From: an uncultured archaeon
Lineage (GTDB): Archaea; Thermoproteota; Nitrososphaeria_A; Caldarchaeales; Wolframiiraptoraceae
Assembly: GCA_937974645.1 (NCBI GenBank)
Contig: CALJVH010000030.1
Span: 1 to 35,790, forward strand
Length of the DNA stretch: 35,790 nt
Direction of reading: 5' to 3'
The notes under the pieces are model-generated. The model was not told the origin of the DNA. It saw only the letters and a list, made by a program, of their open reading frames with translations, and ran no database searches. Shown here in pieces: positions 1 through 7,988 of the stretch; within the stretch, counting starts at the first letter, position 1; each line of letters opens with the position of its first letter. A program made the translations under genes and the position numbers.

Positions 1-56
1 AGAATCTCCTCCTCACAGCCTATCTCTGTATTTACTAAGACGAATGCTGTGGGCAT
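1..56 (-). CDS. Lrp/AsnC ligand-binding (RAM) domain protein, N-terminal fragment running off the window edge
   Basis: Reverse strand from 56 reads MPTAFVLVNTEIGCEEEI..., typical start of archaeal stand-alone RAM domain proteins; truncated by the window. Confidence 0.6.
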   Translation of the reverse strand, partial: MPTAFVLVNTEIGCEEEI

Positions 57-158
57 GATGCTAGATTTGCTACTCCGAGTAATAAATCTTGTCCAAACGC
101 AATACTTCTGATCAGGAGGGTAAAGCATGCAGTAAGATAACTTGATGTTGGGGGCTCC

Positions 159-401
159 TTAAGTTGCTGGGCTTTCGGCGGCCTCAGCTTCTTCCTCCTC
201 TAGCTCCTCTTCAAGCTTCCGCCTAACAAGGCTAGTTACGTAGCCGGCGATCTTATTCCTGATTTTCTTAGAGGCCTGTTCTATGAGCAACTCCTCCACT
301 AAAATCTTATTAAGCTCAAAATCAGGTGAAACCCTATCCGGAAACTTTTCAACGACCTCCTTCGCCAAGACCTTAACCTTCCGAATCTTCACGCGCCCCA
401 T
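159..401 (-). CDS. rps17e: 30S ribosomal protein S17e
   Basis: MGRVKIRKVKVLAKEVVEKFPDRVSPDFELNKILVEEL..SKKIRNKIAGYVTSLVRR matches the S17e family pattern. Confidence 0.93.
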   Translation of the reverse strand: MGRVKIRKVKVLAKEVVEKFPDRVSPDFELNKILVEELLIEQASKKIRNKIAGYVTSLVRRKLEEELEEEEAEAAESPAT

Positions 402-529
402 GCTCTCAGGCTTAGAAGATGGGCCCGTATTTTAAGCTGCTCTCACCCTCACCAGGACCTCGCCATAACATTTCGTGGGATAAGAATGAGGTAAGCGCCA
501 TGGTATTGGTGGCGGAAGTTTTCTCGAAT

Positions 530-808
530 TTATGTTTCCTCGGATACTGCTTCGCCCACTTCTTTACCAGTCTCCTCGGTTTCCTTAAGCTCCTTCTCTA
601 TCTCCTCGATGGGCTTCGGAGGCGGTGTTGTCGCAAGCGTGTACCCTATCCACGCGAGTATCCCCAATATTCCAGCAACCGCTATGAATCCTGTTATCTG
701 GAGTAGGAGGATGAACCATTGGCTGAGGAACATGAGCCACCCATAGATCAAGATGCCGGCTATAGAGGCGACCATTATCAGTAATCCAATAGCTCGATCT
801 CTGCTCAA
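530..808 (-). CDS. Small membrane protein of unknown function (about two TM helices and an acidic C-terminal tail)
   Basis: ORF 92 aa with TTG start; hydrophobic segments LLIMVASIAGILIYGWLMF and WFILLLQITGFIAVAGILGILAWIGY, then an E/K-rich tail. Confidence 0.6.
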   Translation of the reverse strand: MSRDRAIGLLIMVASIAGILIYGWLMFLSQWFILLLQITGFIAVAGILGILAWIGYTLATTPPPKPIEEIEKELKETEETGKEVGEAVSEET

Positions 809-1144
809 TTCTCAAACCACCTTAATAAGCTGGATTCATGATATCTTTTATCTTTTTTGGTATTTTCCATCACTTACCTGAGTGGTGCCTCGCGGCTTTT
901 CACACAGCGTAGGATTAAGCACGCTATGTTCATGTATGAAAAGATTTTTGGGAATTAATTTAGGTCAAAGGTAGGCGAAGGCATTATACTAGATTACGAA
1001 GAAGCAATGTTATAGGCAGAGAGATTTCCATACATTCTCTAATGATAAAGATTCTAAGTGGCTCGGTTGATGCCCCGGATTATCTTCTGTTTTCGCATAG
1101 TTAATTGTCCCATATCCCTTCGTGTTTAAGATATCTTGATAACG

Positions 1145-1798
1145 TTAAACTTTCGTGTAGACCTTTATTCCAAGTTTCTTGGATGCTTCTAGGGCTTTCT
1201 CGTCAATGTATGGCGTTACGGCTATGAGCCTATCCGGCTTTCTGCCCGTCTTCTCCTCGTATAGCTCCGCCTTCCTCCTGAACTCCAATATATCTGATGC
1301 CTTCATGTGGGATGATGCCTCGATCAGTATTAGCTTTCCATCTTTAATCGTGGCATCCACCTCAACCTCGCTCAGGTACCCGAATACCTTACCAGACTCA
1401 TCATAAGCTCTCCATTTCTCGACCTTGAGTCCGAGCTCCTTTTCCAACACTCCCCTCAACCCCTCCCTGAAGGCCTGTTCGGCCATTATTTCCCACCTGG
1501 CGCCTAGAGCAGAGATGTGCCTGTTAACCAACTCGAACCCCCTGTTCATGTCCTCCCTGAGCTTGATGAATTCTCTATTATACTTCTCGAAGCCTCTATT
1601 CATGTCCTCTCTGAGCTTATTCATATCTTCCCTCAAGCGCTTTATCTCCTCCTCGATACTTATGAATCGCTCTTCGTGTCTGTCAAATCTCTTGAGTATC
1701 TCTTCTAGGCCTATCAGGCCCGCCACCGCGTACCTGAACTCCTCATCCTCTTTCAAGAGCTTCAGCAGCCTCGACTTCAAATTCTGTTTAGTATTCAT
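1145..1798 (-). CDS. DUF3782-like coiled-coil plus PD-(D/E)XK-type nuclease-fold protein
   Basis: MNTKQNLKSRLLKLLKEDEEFRYAVAGLIGLEEI... with LREDMN coiled-coil repeats and C-terminal EVDATIKDGKLILIEASSHMKASDI. Start trimmed from the 424-aa ORF to the internal ATG at 1798; a TATA-like TTATAAA lies just upstream on the minus strand. Confidence 0.7.
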   Translation of the reverse strand: MNTKQNLKSRLLKLLKEDEEFRYAVAGLIGLEEILKRFDRHEERFISIEEEIKRLREDMNKLREDMNRGFEKYNREFIKLREDMNRGFELVNRHISALGARWEIMAEQAFREGLRGVLEKELGLKVEKWRAYDESGKVFGYLSEVEVDATIKDGKLILIEASSHMKASDILEFRRKAELYEEKTGRKPDRLIAVTPYIDEKALEASKKLGIKVYTKV

Positions 1799-2054
1799 TC
1801 TCGTTTTTGAAGATTGCCCATCCGGTTTATAAGGAATTCTTATTCCGCCTCTCACTAGAGAATTAGGAAACTTCCCCGCTGCCTGAGTTGATTTCGAAGC
1901 TTCATCTTCAACTTGATGTTCCGGAACCCTGTTGAAGACCGCTTGAAAGGATTCCGAGCAAGAATTCCGGCCTAATTGCCTGAATATCTTAAATAGACTT
2001 TTCGGAGACCGAAAATTATTAGGTAATGAAAAGGATTTGGGTTGAGGAGTATGG

Positions 2055-2261
2055 ATGAAGTGGAAAGAGTACGTTGAAGTAATTAAGGAAATTGCAAGAA
2101 AGTTCCTCGAAGAGAAAATCGTTAAGCCATGTGTATTCGGCAGCACAATTAAAGGAAATTTCGGGTCTCTGAGCGATATTGATGTCGCGGTAGTTCTCAT
2201 GGAGGATGAGGACGAGTGGGGGAGGGCAAGGTTCAAGGCCGAGGTTGTGAGGAAGATGTAA
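2055..2261 (+). pseudogene. Minimal nucleotidyltransferase (MNT) domain, truncated
   Basis: FGSTIKGNFGSLSDIDVAVVL has the GS-x(n)-DxD NTase signature, but the ORF stops at 68 aa with no third-Asp strand. Confidence 0.6.
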
Positions 2262-2526
2262 AAAGGATAAAACATTTCAGTGATGCTGTCAATATTAACG
2301 CTTGTAACAGGTATGGGCATTCCATAATTTTCAAGCATTTCGGCATACCTCTGTTTTGCTCCGGGGGTTACGACCTCTAAACTTTTTTCTAAGGTCTGAA
2401 GGCGTCGGCGAATCAGCAACTAAACACTCCAATCACCCCCCGGATGGAGCTCTTCCTCCACCCGGAGGCTCACACGCTGAACTATTAGGGGTAGCGGGTT
2501 TACCTCGATAAGGGAGAGAGTGATAA

Positions 2527-2587
2527 AAAGGCCCAATGAGCCCCAAGAGCCACGTAGCCTCTCATAGACTACGTGGCTCAGAACCCT
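2527..2587 (+). repeat. Repeat unit copy 1: AAAGGCCCAATGAGCCCCAA, perfect 11-bp stem GAGCCACGTAG/CTACGTGGCTC (2547-2557/2569-2579), AGAACCCT
   Basis: Direct reading; left flank is repeated at 2696 and the stem borders are repeated at 4068-4112. Confidence 0.85.
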
Positions 2588-2695
2588 AAATTTCCTTCTA
2601 CTTTTCCTTAAATCTCGGTTAAGATCTTCCATGATAAATAGCTTCGTCAGAAGACTTTTAGCGGGATGGAGAGCTCGGGCCAAGAACTTTTTACC

Positions 2696-2728
2696 AAAGG
2701 CCCAATGAGTCCCAAGAGCTATAAACCT
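2696..2728 (+). repeat. Repeat unit copy 2, left half: AAAGGCCCAATGAGTCCCAAGAGCTATAAACCT
   Basis: 23/24 identity to 2527-2550 over the left flank; 2711-2728 identical to 4069-4086. Confidence 0.85.
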
Positions 2729-2859
2729 TACATCCCCAATACTCGACACCCACTTTCACCCAACCCCTCCCCGCTTATATTCCTCCTGACTGGATTGTTT
2801 TTGTTGGTGGATGCGGCTTTGCCCCTAGGCCGGCTCCGCGCCACGCCCCTCCAAGCATC

Positions 2860-3947
2860 CCTAGACCTCTATCTATGCCAGATGTTTCTGGACGAGTTCA
2901 TCGCATATCTCCATGAGCATAGGGCTAGGATAATCCACGAGGATGGTGGAAGCGGATCCATGAGGCTCAAGCTATCAAAAAATGTCTGGAGGGCCCTAGG
3001 CATACCGGAGAAGGGGGTATACGCGGCGCACATCAAGGGATGCCGCTTCACCGGAAGATATGATACCAGCTCGGGCCTCAGGCTCAGGATACCAAACATC
3101 TACAAGAGCCTCCTCGAAGAAGAGCTGGAAAGGCGGGAGATAACCATCGGGCTATGGGCCGAGAACGGCACATTATACTTGTCTTAACCTACATCACTGA
3201 GGAGGAGGTTAAGGCGGCCGACAAAATGAAAATGATCGCGTGGGATCTTAACGTGGGCTCCATGGATGGATTCGCGCCAGAGATAGGGTGGATCTCAGAG
3301 ATCTTTATCACATTCATCGGATTCTCGAGATGAAGCGGCAGATGTTGGAGAGGCTGATGGCGACAAGGCCTTCGGAGGAGGCGCTGGGCGCGGCTGAGGC
3401 CTTCCAGAAGTATTCGAGGAGGGGGCGAAGGAGGGTGAAGGACCTCGTCGAGAAGATTACCACAGAGGTCGCTAGGAGGTTCAGAGGCTATCAACACGTA
3501 TTCGAGGATATAGAGAAGGCGAGGATGCTCAACAATTCTCGAAAGCATAATAAAATAATTTCAAAAAGCGATTGGGGGATGATCATTAAGAGATTGAGAG
3601 ATAAGGTTATGGTTCTGAAGGTCGATCCGAGGAATACTTCGCGGCGATGTCCACGATGTGGAATGCTGAATAAGCCTCCTCGAGAGGCTTATCATTGCGC
3701 GGGATGCGGCTTGGAGATGAATAGGCATATCCTGGCGGCAATAAACATGTATTTGATGGCGAGGAATATGGAGCCGAGCCCGCAGCTCTTCGAAGAATTG
3801 GCGAGGAAGATAAGGGATAAGCCGAGCATCGTCATTAGCTGTGGAGAAAGAATGAGAGCCGAGAGGATGCAGAACATCATAGCGCGGCAGCTGAGGCTAC
3901 TCGGAGGAGCTCAGGCGACATCCCCAACCACCCTTCTTCTCCTTTAG
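2860..3947 (+). pseudogene. tnpB: TnpB (IS605 OrfB-type) RNA-guided nuclease, probably N-terminally truncated, two frameshifts
   Basis: Three frames join: ..RREITIGLWAENGTLYL (frame of 2666-3187) / VLTYITEEEVKAADKMKMIAWDLNVGSMDGFAPEIGW (shift ~3176-3181) / VDLRDLYHIHRILEMKRQ..FEDIEKARMLN..RCPRCGMLNKPPREAYHCAGCGLEMNRHILAAINMYL (shift ~3287-3293). RuvC-like motifs and a CxxC..CxxC zinc ribbon are visible. Confidence 0.82.
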
Positions 3948-3949
3948 AT

Positions 3950-4086
3950 GGGGGGACTTCCCCCGCGCAGATGGCTCCCGCATCGCGGGAGCCAATGAAG
4001 GCGGGGTGGGTTCGACCCGACTGGGGGCTATGACGGTGAAGGGCCCCATGGCCCGGAGGAGGAGAAACCCCAAGAGCTATAAACCT
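3950..4086 (+). ncRNA. Candidate omega-RNA-like 3' region of the TnpB element
   Basis: Directly downstream of tnpB: hairpins GGGGG-ACTT-CCCCC (3951-3964), GGCTCCCGC-ATC-GCGGGAGCC (3973-3993), GGGT-TCG-ACCC (4008-4018), then CCCCAAGAGC at 4068-4077. Confidence 0.4.
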
Positions 4087-4112
4087 GCGAAAGGTTTATA
4101 GCTCAGAACCCT
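4068..4112 (+). repeat. Repeat unit copy 3: CCCCAA, perfect 13-bp stem GAGCTATAAACCT/AGGTTTATAGCTC (4074-4086/4092-4104, loop GCGAA), AGAACCCT
   Basis: Direct reading; same flanks as 2541-2587 with a different stem sequence. Confidence 0.88.
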
Positions 4113-4184
4113 TACCCACAATTTTTATATCTCATAATTCTTATATCCAAAACTTATTCGCAAAACGATGCTGGGGGCGGGGCT

Positions 4185-4427
4185 GTGCTGACCGCTAGAG
4201 GGCACCTCAGGAAGAAGGTTCACGTCAGCGGCAATGAATACTTCTACATCCACATTCCCTCGAGGCTTGCGCATGATAGCCAGTTCCCCTTCAGCGAGGG
4301 GGATGAGCTAGTAATCTCCGTTGACGTGAACTCGTCCAAGATCATCATAGAGAAGGCGAATAATGAGGTTTATCAGAACGGGAGTAGCCAAGCTAGGAGA
4401 GGAGCTCGGCAAAGGATTAACGTCTAG
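4185..4427 (+). CDS. Small AbrB/SpoVT-like swapped-hairpin protein
   Basis: MLTARGHLRKKVHVSGNEYFYIHIPSRLA..FSEGDELVISVDVNSSKIIIEK resembles an AbrB-type beta-barrel half. Confidence 0.5.
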   Translation: MLTARGHLRKKVHVSGNEYFYIHIPSRLAHDSQFPFSEGDELVISVDVNSSKIIIEKANNEVYQNGSSQARRGARQRINV

Positions 4428-4861
4428 AGGATGAGCCGCGGCCTGCTTCCAAAAATCTCTGAGATCTTCTTGCATGTATCCTTAATGCTTGTTATCTTGA
4501 AGAGATGGCTTGGGCATCGGCAGTCAGATGACCCGAATCCCTTGATGACTTTTTGAGAGGTCCTTGCGAGGAAGGCAGCCACCTTGCACTCATACTCTCT
4601 TGGAAGTTCATAGACGTATGCTCCCTCAACCCTCACTCTGCTATCCGCTGTCAGGTAATCGATGTGCCATCGGAGCCTCTTCTCCCTAGACCGGTGCCTC
4701 GTTATCCTCTTCTCAAGATTGTTCTGAGCCGATCCGACATATGCGTATAGCCCTTTCTTGAGCTCGAGTTCGCCGAGGCCGCCTACCCTTATCCTCGCAT
4801 CATCCACGATTCTCAGGAAGAGGATGTATATTCCCTTCAAGCTTGCTGGTAGCTTTTTCAA
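4424..4861 (-). CDS. GIY-YIG superfamily protein, DUF123 family
   Basis: KGIYILFLRI..LKKGLYAYVGSAQNNLEKRITRHRSREKRLRWHIDYL..CRCPSHLF pattern of archaeal DUF123. Confidence 0.9.
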   Translation of the reverse strand: MKKLPASLKGIYILFLRIVDDARIRVGGLGELELKKGLYAYVGSAQNNLEKRITRHRSREKRLRWHIDYLTADSRVRVEGAYVYELPREYECKVAAFLARTSQKVIKGFGSSDCRCPSHLFKITSIKDTCKKISEIFGSRPRLIL

Positions 4862-4917
4862 TCATGGTCTGCTAAATGTTTATTATCCAACTGCTCCAAA
4901 AATGATTTTGGGAGGAC

Positions 4918-5979
4918 TTGCAAGTTTCAGGTAAGCCCGCCAGGCTTTATGAGAGACTTGATGGCGGAGTCGTCGTCTGTAGGGCTTGTCCGAGATACTG
5001 TAGGCTTAAGCCTGGTCAGATGGGCTTCTGCGGCATTAGGGGGAATATTGATGGTGTTCTCTACCTCTTGGTCTACGGCAAGATCATAGCTGCTAATGTT
5101 GATCCGATAGAGAAGAAGCCGGTCACGCATTATATGCCTGGGACGAGTGTCTTCTCGATAGCGACCAATGGCTGTAACTGGGCATGCAGGTACTGCCAGA
5201 ACTATGATATCAGTCAGAGGAGGAGGGTTGAGGGCGCTGACGCAAGTCCGGAGATTGTTGTTAAGATGGCTAAGAGGTATGGGAGCGAGGGCATAGCCTA
5301 CACATACAATGAGCCCACGATCTTCATGGAGTTCGCGCATGACGTCGGCGTGATCGCGAGGAGGGAGGGATTATTCAACGTCTTCGTGACAAATGGGTAC
5401 TGGACGCCCGACGCTGTCAGGGAGGCCATGGACTTCCTCGACGCCGCGACCGTTGATTTCAAGGGGAACGCAGACCCAGACTTCCTGAGAAAGTTCAGCA
5501 GCGTCCCGAGCCCCGATCCGATCTTCGAGACCCTGATCGAGCTAAGGGACAAGACCAGAGTCCACATCGAGATAACAGATCTCGTCGTCCCAAGGATGGG
5601 CGATGACTTGGAGCAGGCTAGGAGGCTCGTCCGCTGGATACATGACAACCTCGGGCCAGATGTTCCGATCCACTTCCTCAGATTCCACCCCGATTACTTG
5701 ATGCTCGACCTGCCCGCGACCCCGGTCGAGACTCTCGAGAAGCATTATCATGTTGCTAGGGAGGAGGGAATGAGGTATGTCTACCTGGGCAATGTCCCCG
5801 GCCACCCATACGAGAACACGATCTGCCCCGAGTGCGGCCAAGTCGTCGTGGAGCGCTACGGCTTCGACATCCTTTCATGGAGCCTTGATGACAAGAACCG
5901 ATGCGGGTACTGCGGTTATCCGATCGCGATCTACGGGAAGCCCTCGCCAAAAGCCCTAGGGCGCAGATCCCCATTCTAG
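4918..5979 (+). CDS. amrS: AmmeMemoRadiSam system radical SAM protein
   Basis: CRACPRYCRLKPGQMGFCGIR N-terminus; NGCNWACRYCQNYDIS CX3CX2C radical SAM motif; C-terminal CPECG/CGYCG. Confidence 0.88.
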   Translation: MQVSGKPARLYERLDGGVVVCRACPRYCRLKPGQMGFCGIRGNIDGVLYLLVYGKIIAANVDPIEKKPVTHYMPGTSVFSIATNGCNWACRYCQNYDISQRRRVEGADASPEIVVKMAKRYGSEGIAYTYNEPTIFMEFAHDVGVIARREGLFNVFVTNGYWTPDAVREAMDFLDAATVDFKGNADPDFLRKFSSVPSPDPIFETLIELRDKTRVHIEITDLVVPRMGDDLEQARRLVRWIHDNLGPDVPIHFLRFHPDYLMLDLPATPVETLEKHYHVAREEGMRYVYLGNVPGHPYENTICPECGQVVVERYGFDILSWSLDDKNRCGYCGYPIAIYGKPSPKALGRRSPF

Positions 5980-6021
5980 AGGAATCCCTTAATTCGAGAA
6001 CTTTACAAATTCTCGGCCGAG

Positions 6022-7002
6022 ATGAGGCTTCACGCCGGGATCTGCGGGAGCTTCCCGAGGCCTCCAGCGCTCCGGAAAGCCTTTGACGATCTCTCCGAGG
6101 ACAGGATAGGCGAGGGCGAGTTCAAGAGGATCCTAATGGAATGTACCCGCGATGTTGTAAGGCTTCAAGAAAAAGCCGGAATGACCATCTTGACCAGCGG
6201 CCTCCTCTTGTGGCATGATCTCTTCAGGCCGTTCACGAGGGGGCTCGAGGGCTTGGAGGCCGGCAGGCTCATCAGGTTCTTCGACAACAACTTCTACTAC
6301 AGGTGCCCCACGATAATACGCAGGATCCGGTGGAGGAAGCCGATAACACGTGAGGAGGTTCAGGAGGCCAAGAAGAGTTCACGTGAACTAGTTAAGGCGA
6401 TCATCCCGGGCCCCTTCACGTTTCTAAAGCTCTCGGAGAACAGGTTCTATGCCTCCGAAGATGAGCTGCTCGATGACTTGATCGAGGCCTTGATGGCCGA
6501 GGTTGGCGCGCTGAAAGATTCGGCCGACCTGATCCAAGTTGATGAGCCATCTCTCGTGGACCCTGAGCTCGGGAGAGCCGAGAGGCTTAGGGGCGTTGAT
6601 ATTGTCAACGAGTTTCTCTCAAGGCTGGGTATTCCCAGCGATAAGGTCGTCGTCGCGACATACTTCAACCTCGACCCGGAGAGATATGCCACGCTCCTCG
6701 ATCTTCGAGCTGGTCTCCATGTAGACCTGAAGTCCACGCCCACCGAGGCCGACTTAGCACTCAGGGAGCATGTGTTCGACGGGCCGATTTTAAGCCTGGG
6801 GATCATAGATTCGAGGAGCATCTATCCGGAGGATCCTCGCGAGGTAGTTTACCGCGTGAAGACCTATATGGACTCCATCTCGCCGGAGACCTTGATCTTC
6901 TCGACGAGTTCCTGGCTCGATTACATTCCTTATAATGAGGCCGTTAGGAGGCTTGATGCCCTCGGCAGGATTCTGGCCGAGGCGGAGGTGAGGTTCATAT
7001 GA
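6022..7002 (+). CDS. MetE N-terminal-domain-like protein (no zinc ligands), split methionine synthase
   Basis: GICGSFPRP, VDEPSL, TYF, GLHVDL, LSLGIIDSR, FSTSSWLDYIP match the N-terminal half of cobalamin-independent MetE; overlaps the next gene by ATGA. Confidence 0.8.
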   Translation: MRLHAGICGSFPRPPALRKAFDDLSEDRIGEGEFKRILMECTRDVVRLQEKAGMTILTSGLLLWHDLFRPFTRGLEGLEAGRLIRFFDNNFYYRCPTIIRRIRWRKPITREEVQEAKKSSRELVKAIIPGPFTFLKLSENRFYASEDELLDDLIEALMAEVGALKDSADLIQVDEPSLVDPELGRAERLRGVDIVNEFLSRLGIPSDKVVVATYFNLDPERYATLLDLRAGLHVDLKSTPTEADLALREHVFDGPILSLGIIDSRSIYPEDPREVVYRVKTYMDSISPETLIFSTSSWLDYIPYNEAVRRLDALGRILAEAEVRFI

Positions 7003-7988
7003 GCTACACGCTTCCGGACAAACTTAGGACGACCGTGGTCGGGAGCTACCCATACTTTCCCGAGGCTATCAAAGCGTTTCAGCTCAGGAAACGTGGCGAC
7101 CGCGGCCCCGAATACGAGACACTTGTCAGAGAGGCGACCAAGAAGGCTGTCATGGATTACCTTGATGCCGGAATAGATATTCTGGCCGATGGCGAGCAGC
7201 GAAGAGAGGATATGGCGGTCTTCTTCGCCGAGGAGCTCGGGGGCTTCGAGATAAGCGAGCCGGTCAGGATCTTCGATAATGTTTACTTTAGGAAGCCCGT
7301 GATAACCGGGAAGATCTGCTGGAAGCATGAGATAACGGTGGAGGACTGGAGGTACGCCTCGAGCCTCGCGGCCGGGAGACCAATGAAGGTGACCCTCACG
7401 GGCCCATACACCATGTTCTCTTGGAGCTTTGATAAGTTCTATGGAGACATGAGGGGCGTGATTCTCGATTTGGCCGAGGCTTATAGGAAGGAGATAGAGG
7501 TACTCGCGAGGGCCGGAGCGATATTCATCCAGATCGATGAGCCAGCGCTTTCGACCCGAGCTGAGAAAAGGGATGTGCTGGTCGCGGGCGAGGCCTTCGA
7601 GATAATGTTCGGGGGATTGGATAATGTTAAGAGGATAACTCACATATGCTATGGCAGGCTGGAGAGGCTTTTCCCCGAGATCATGGACTTCCCAATAGAC
7701 CAGTACGACTTCGAGACCAAGAACAGGAACTACGAGCTCCTAGACCTGCTGAAGGAGTATTCCTTCGACAAGGAGCTGGCCCTCGGCGTGATAGACGTTC
7801 ATAACTCGAGGGTCGAGACTGTTGAGGAGATTATGAACGGGATCGCGAGGGGCTTGGAGCTTCTGCCGCCAGAGAAGCTCTACATAAAGCCGGACTGCGG
7901 ATTGAAGAGGCTTAAGCGGGAGACTGCCCTCGCGAAGCTCAAAAACATGGTCAAGGCCGCTGGGAGAGCTAGAGAAGAGCTAGCTTAA
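6999..7988 (+). CDS. metE: Cobalamin-independent methionine synthase, C-terminal catalytic domain
   Basis: VVGSYP, IDEPALS, THICYG (H-x-C), YDFE, KPDCGLK zinc-ligand motifs. Confidence 0.88.
   Translation: MSYTLPDKLRTTVVGSYPYFPEAIKAFQLRKRGDRGPEYETLVREATKKAVMDYLDAGIDILADGEQRREDMAVFFAEELGGFEISEPVRIFDNVYFRKPVITGKICWKHEITVEDWRYASSLAAGRPMKVTLTGPYTMFSWSFDKFYGDMRGVILDLAEAYRKEIEVLARAGAIFIQIDEPALSTRAEKRDVLVAGEAFEIMFGGLDNVKRITHICYGRLERLFPEIMDFPIDQYDFETKNRNYELLDLLKEYSFDKELALGVIDVHNSRVETVEEIMNGIARGLELLPPEKLYIKPDCGLKRLKRETALAKLKNMVKAAGRAREELA

Noticed and set aside
419-706. 95-aa plus-strand ORF
   Set aside because: Antisense to the more plausible minus-strand membrane protein 530-808
2420-2749. 109-aa minus-strand ORF
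   Set aside because: Runs across the repeat/hairpin copies; no recognisable protein pattern
4001-4020. tRNA T-arm-like GGGTTCGACCC
   Set aside because: No acceptor, D or anticodon arms around it; better explained as a hairpin of the tnpB 3' region
6930-7643. 237-aa minus-strand ORF
   Set aside because: Antisense shadow of the catalytic metE gene
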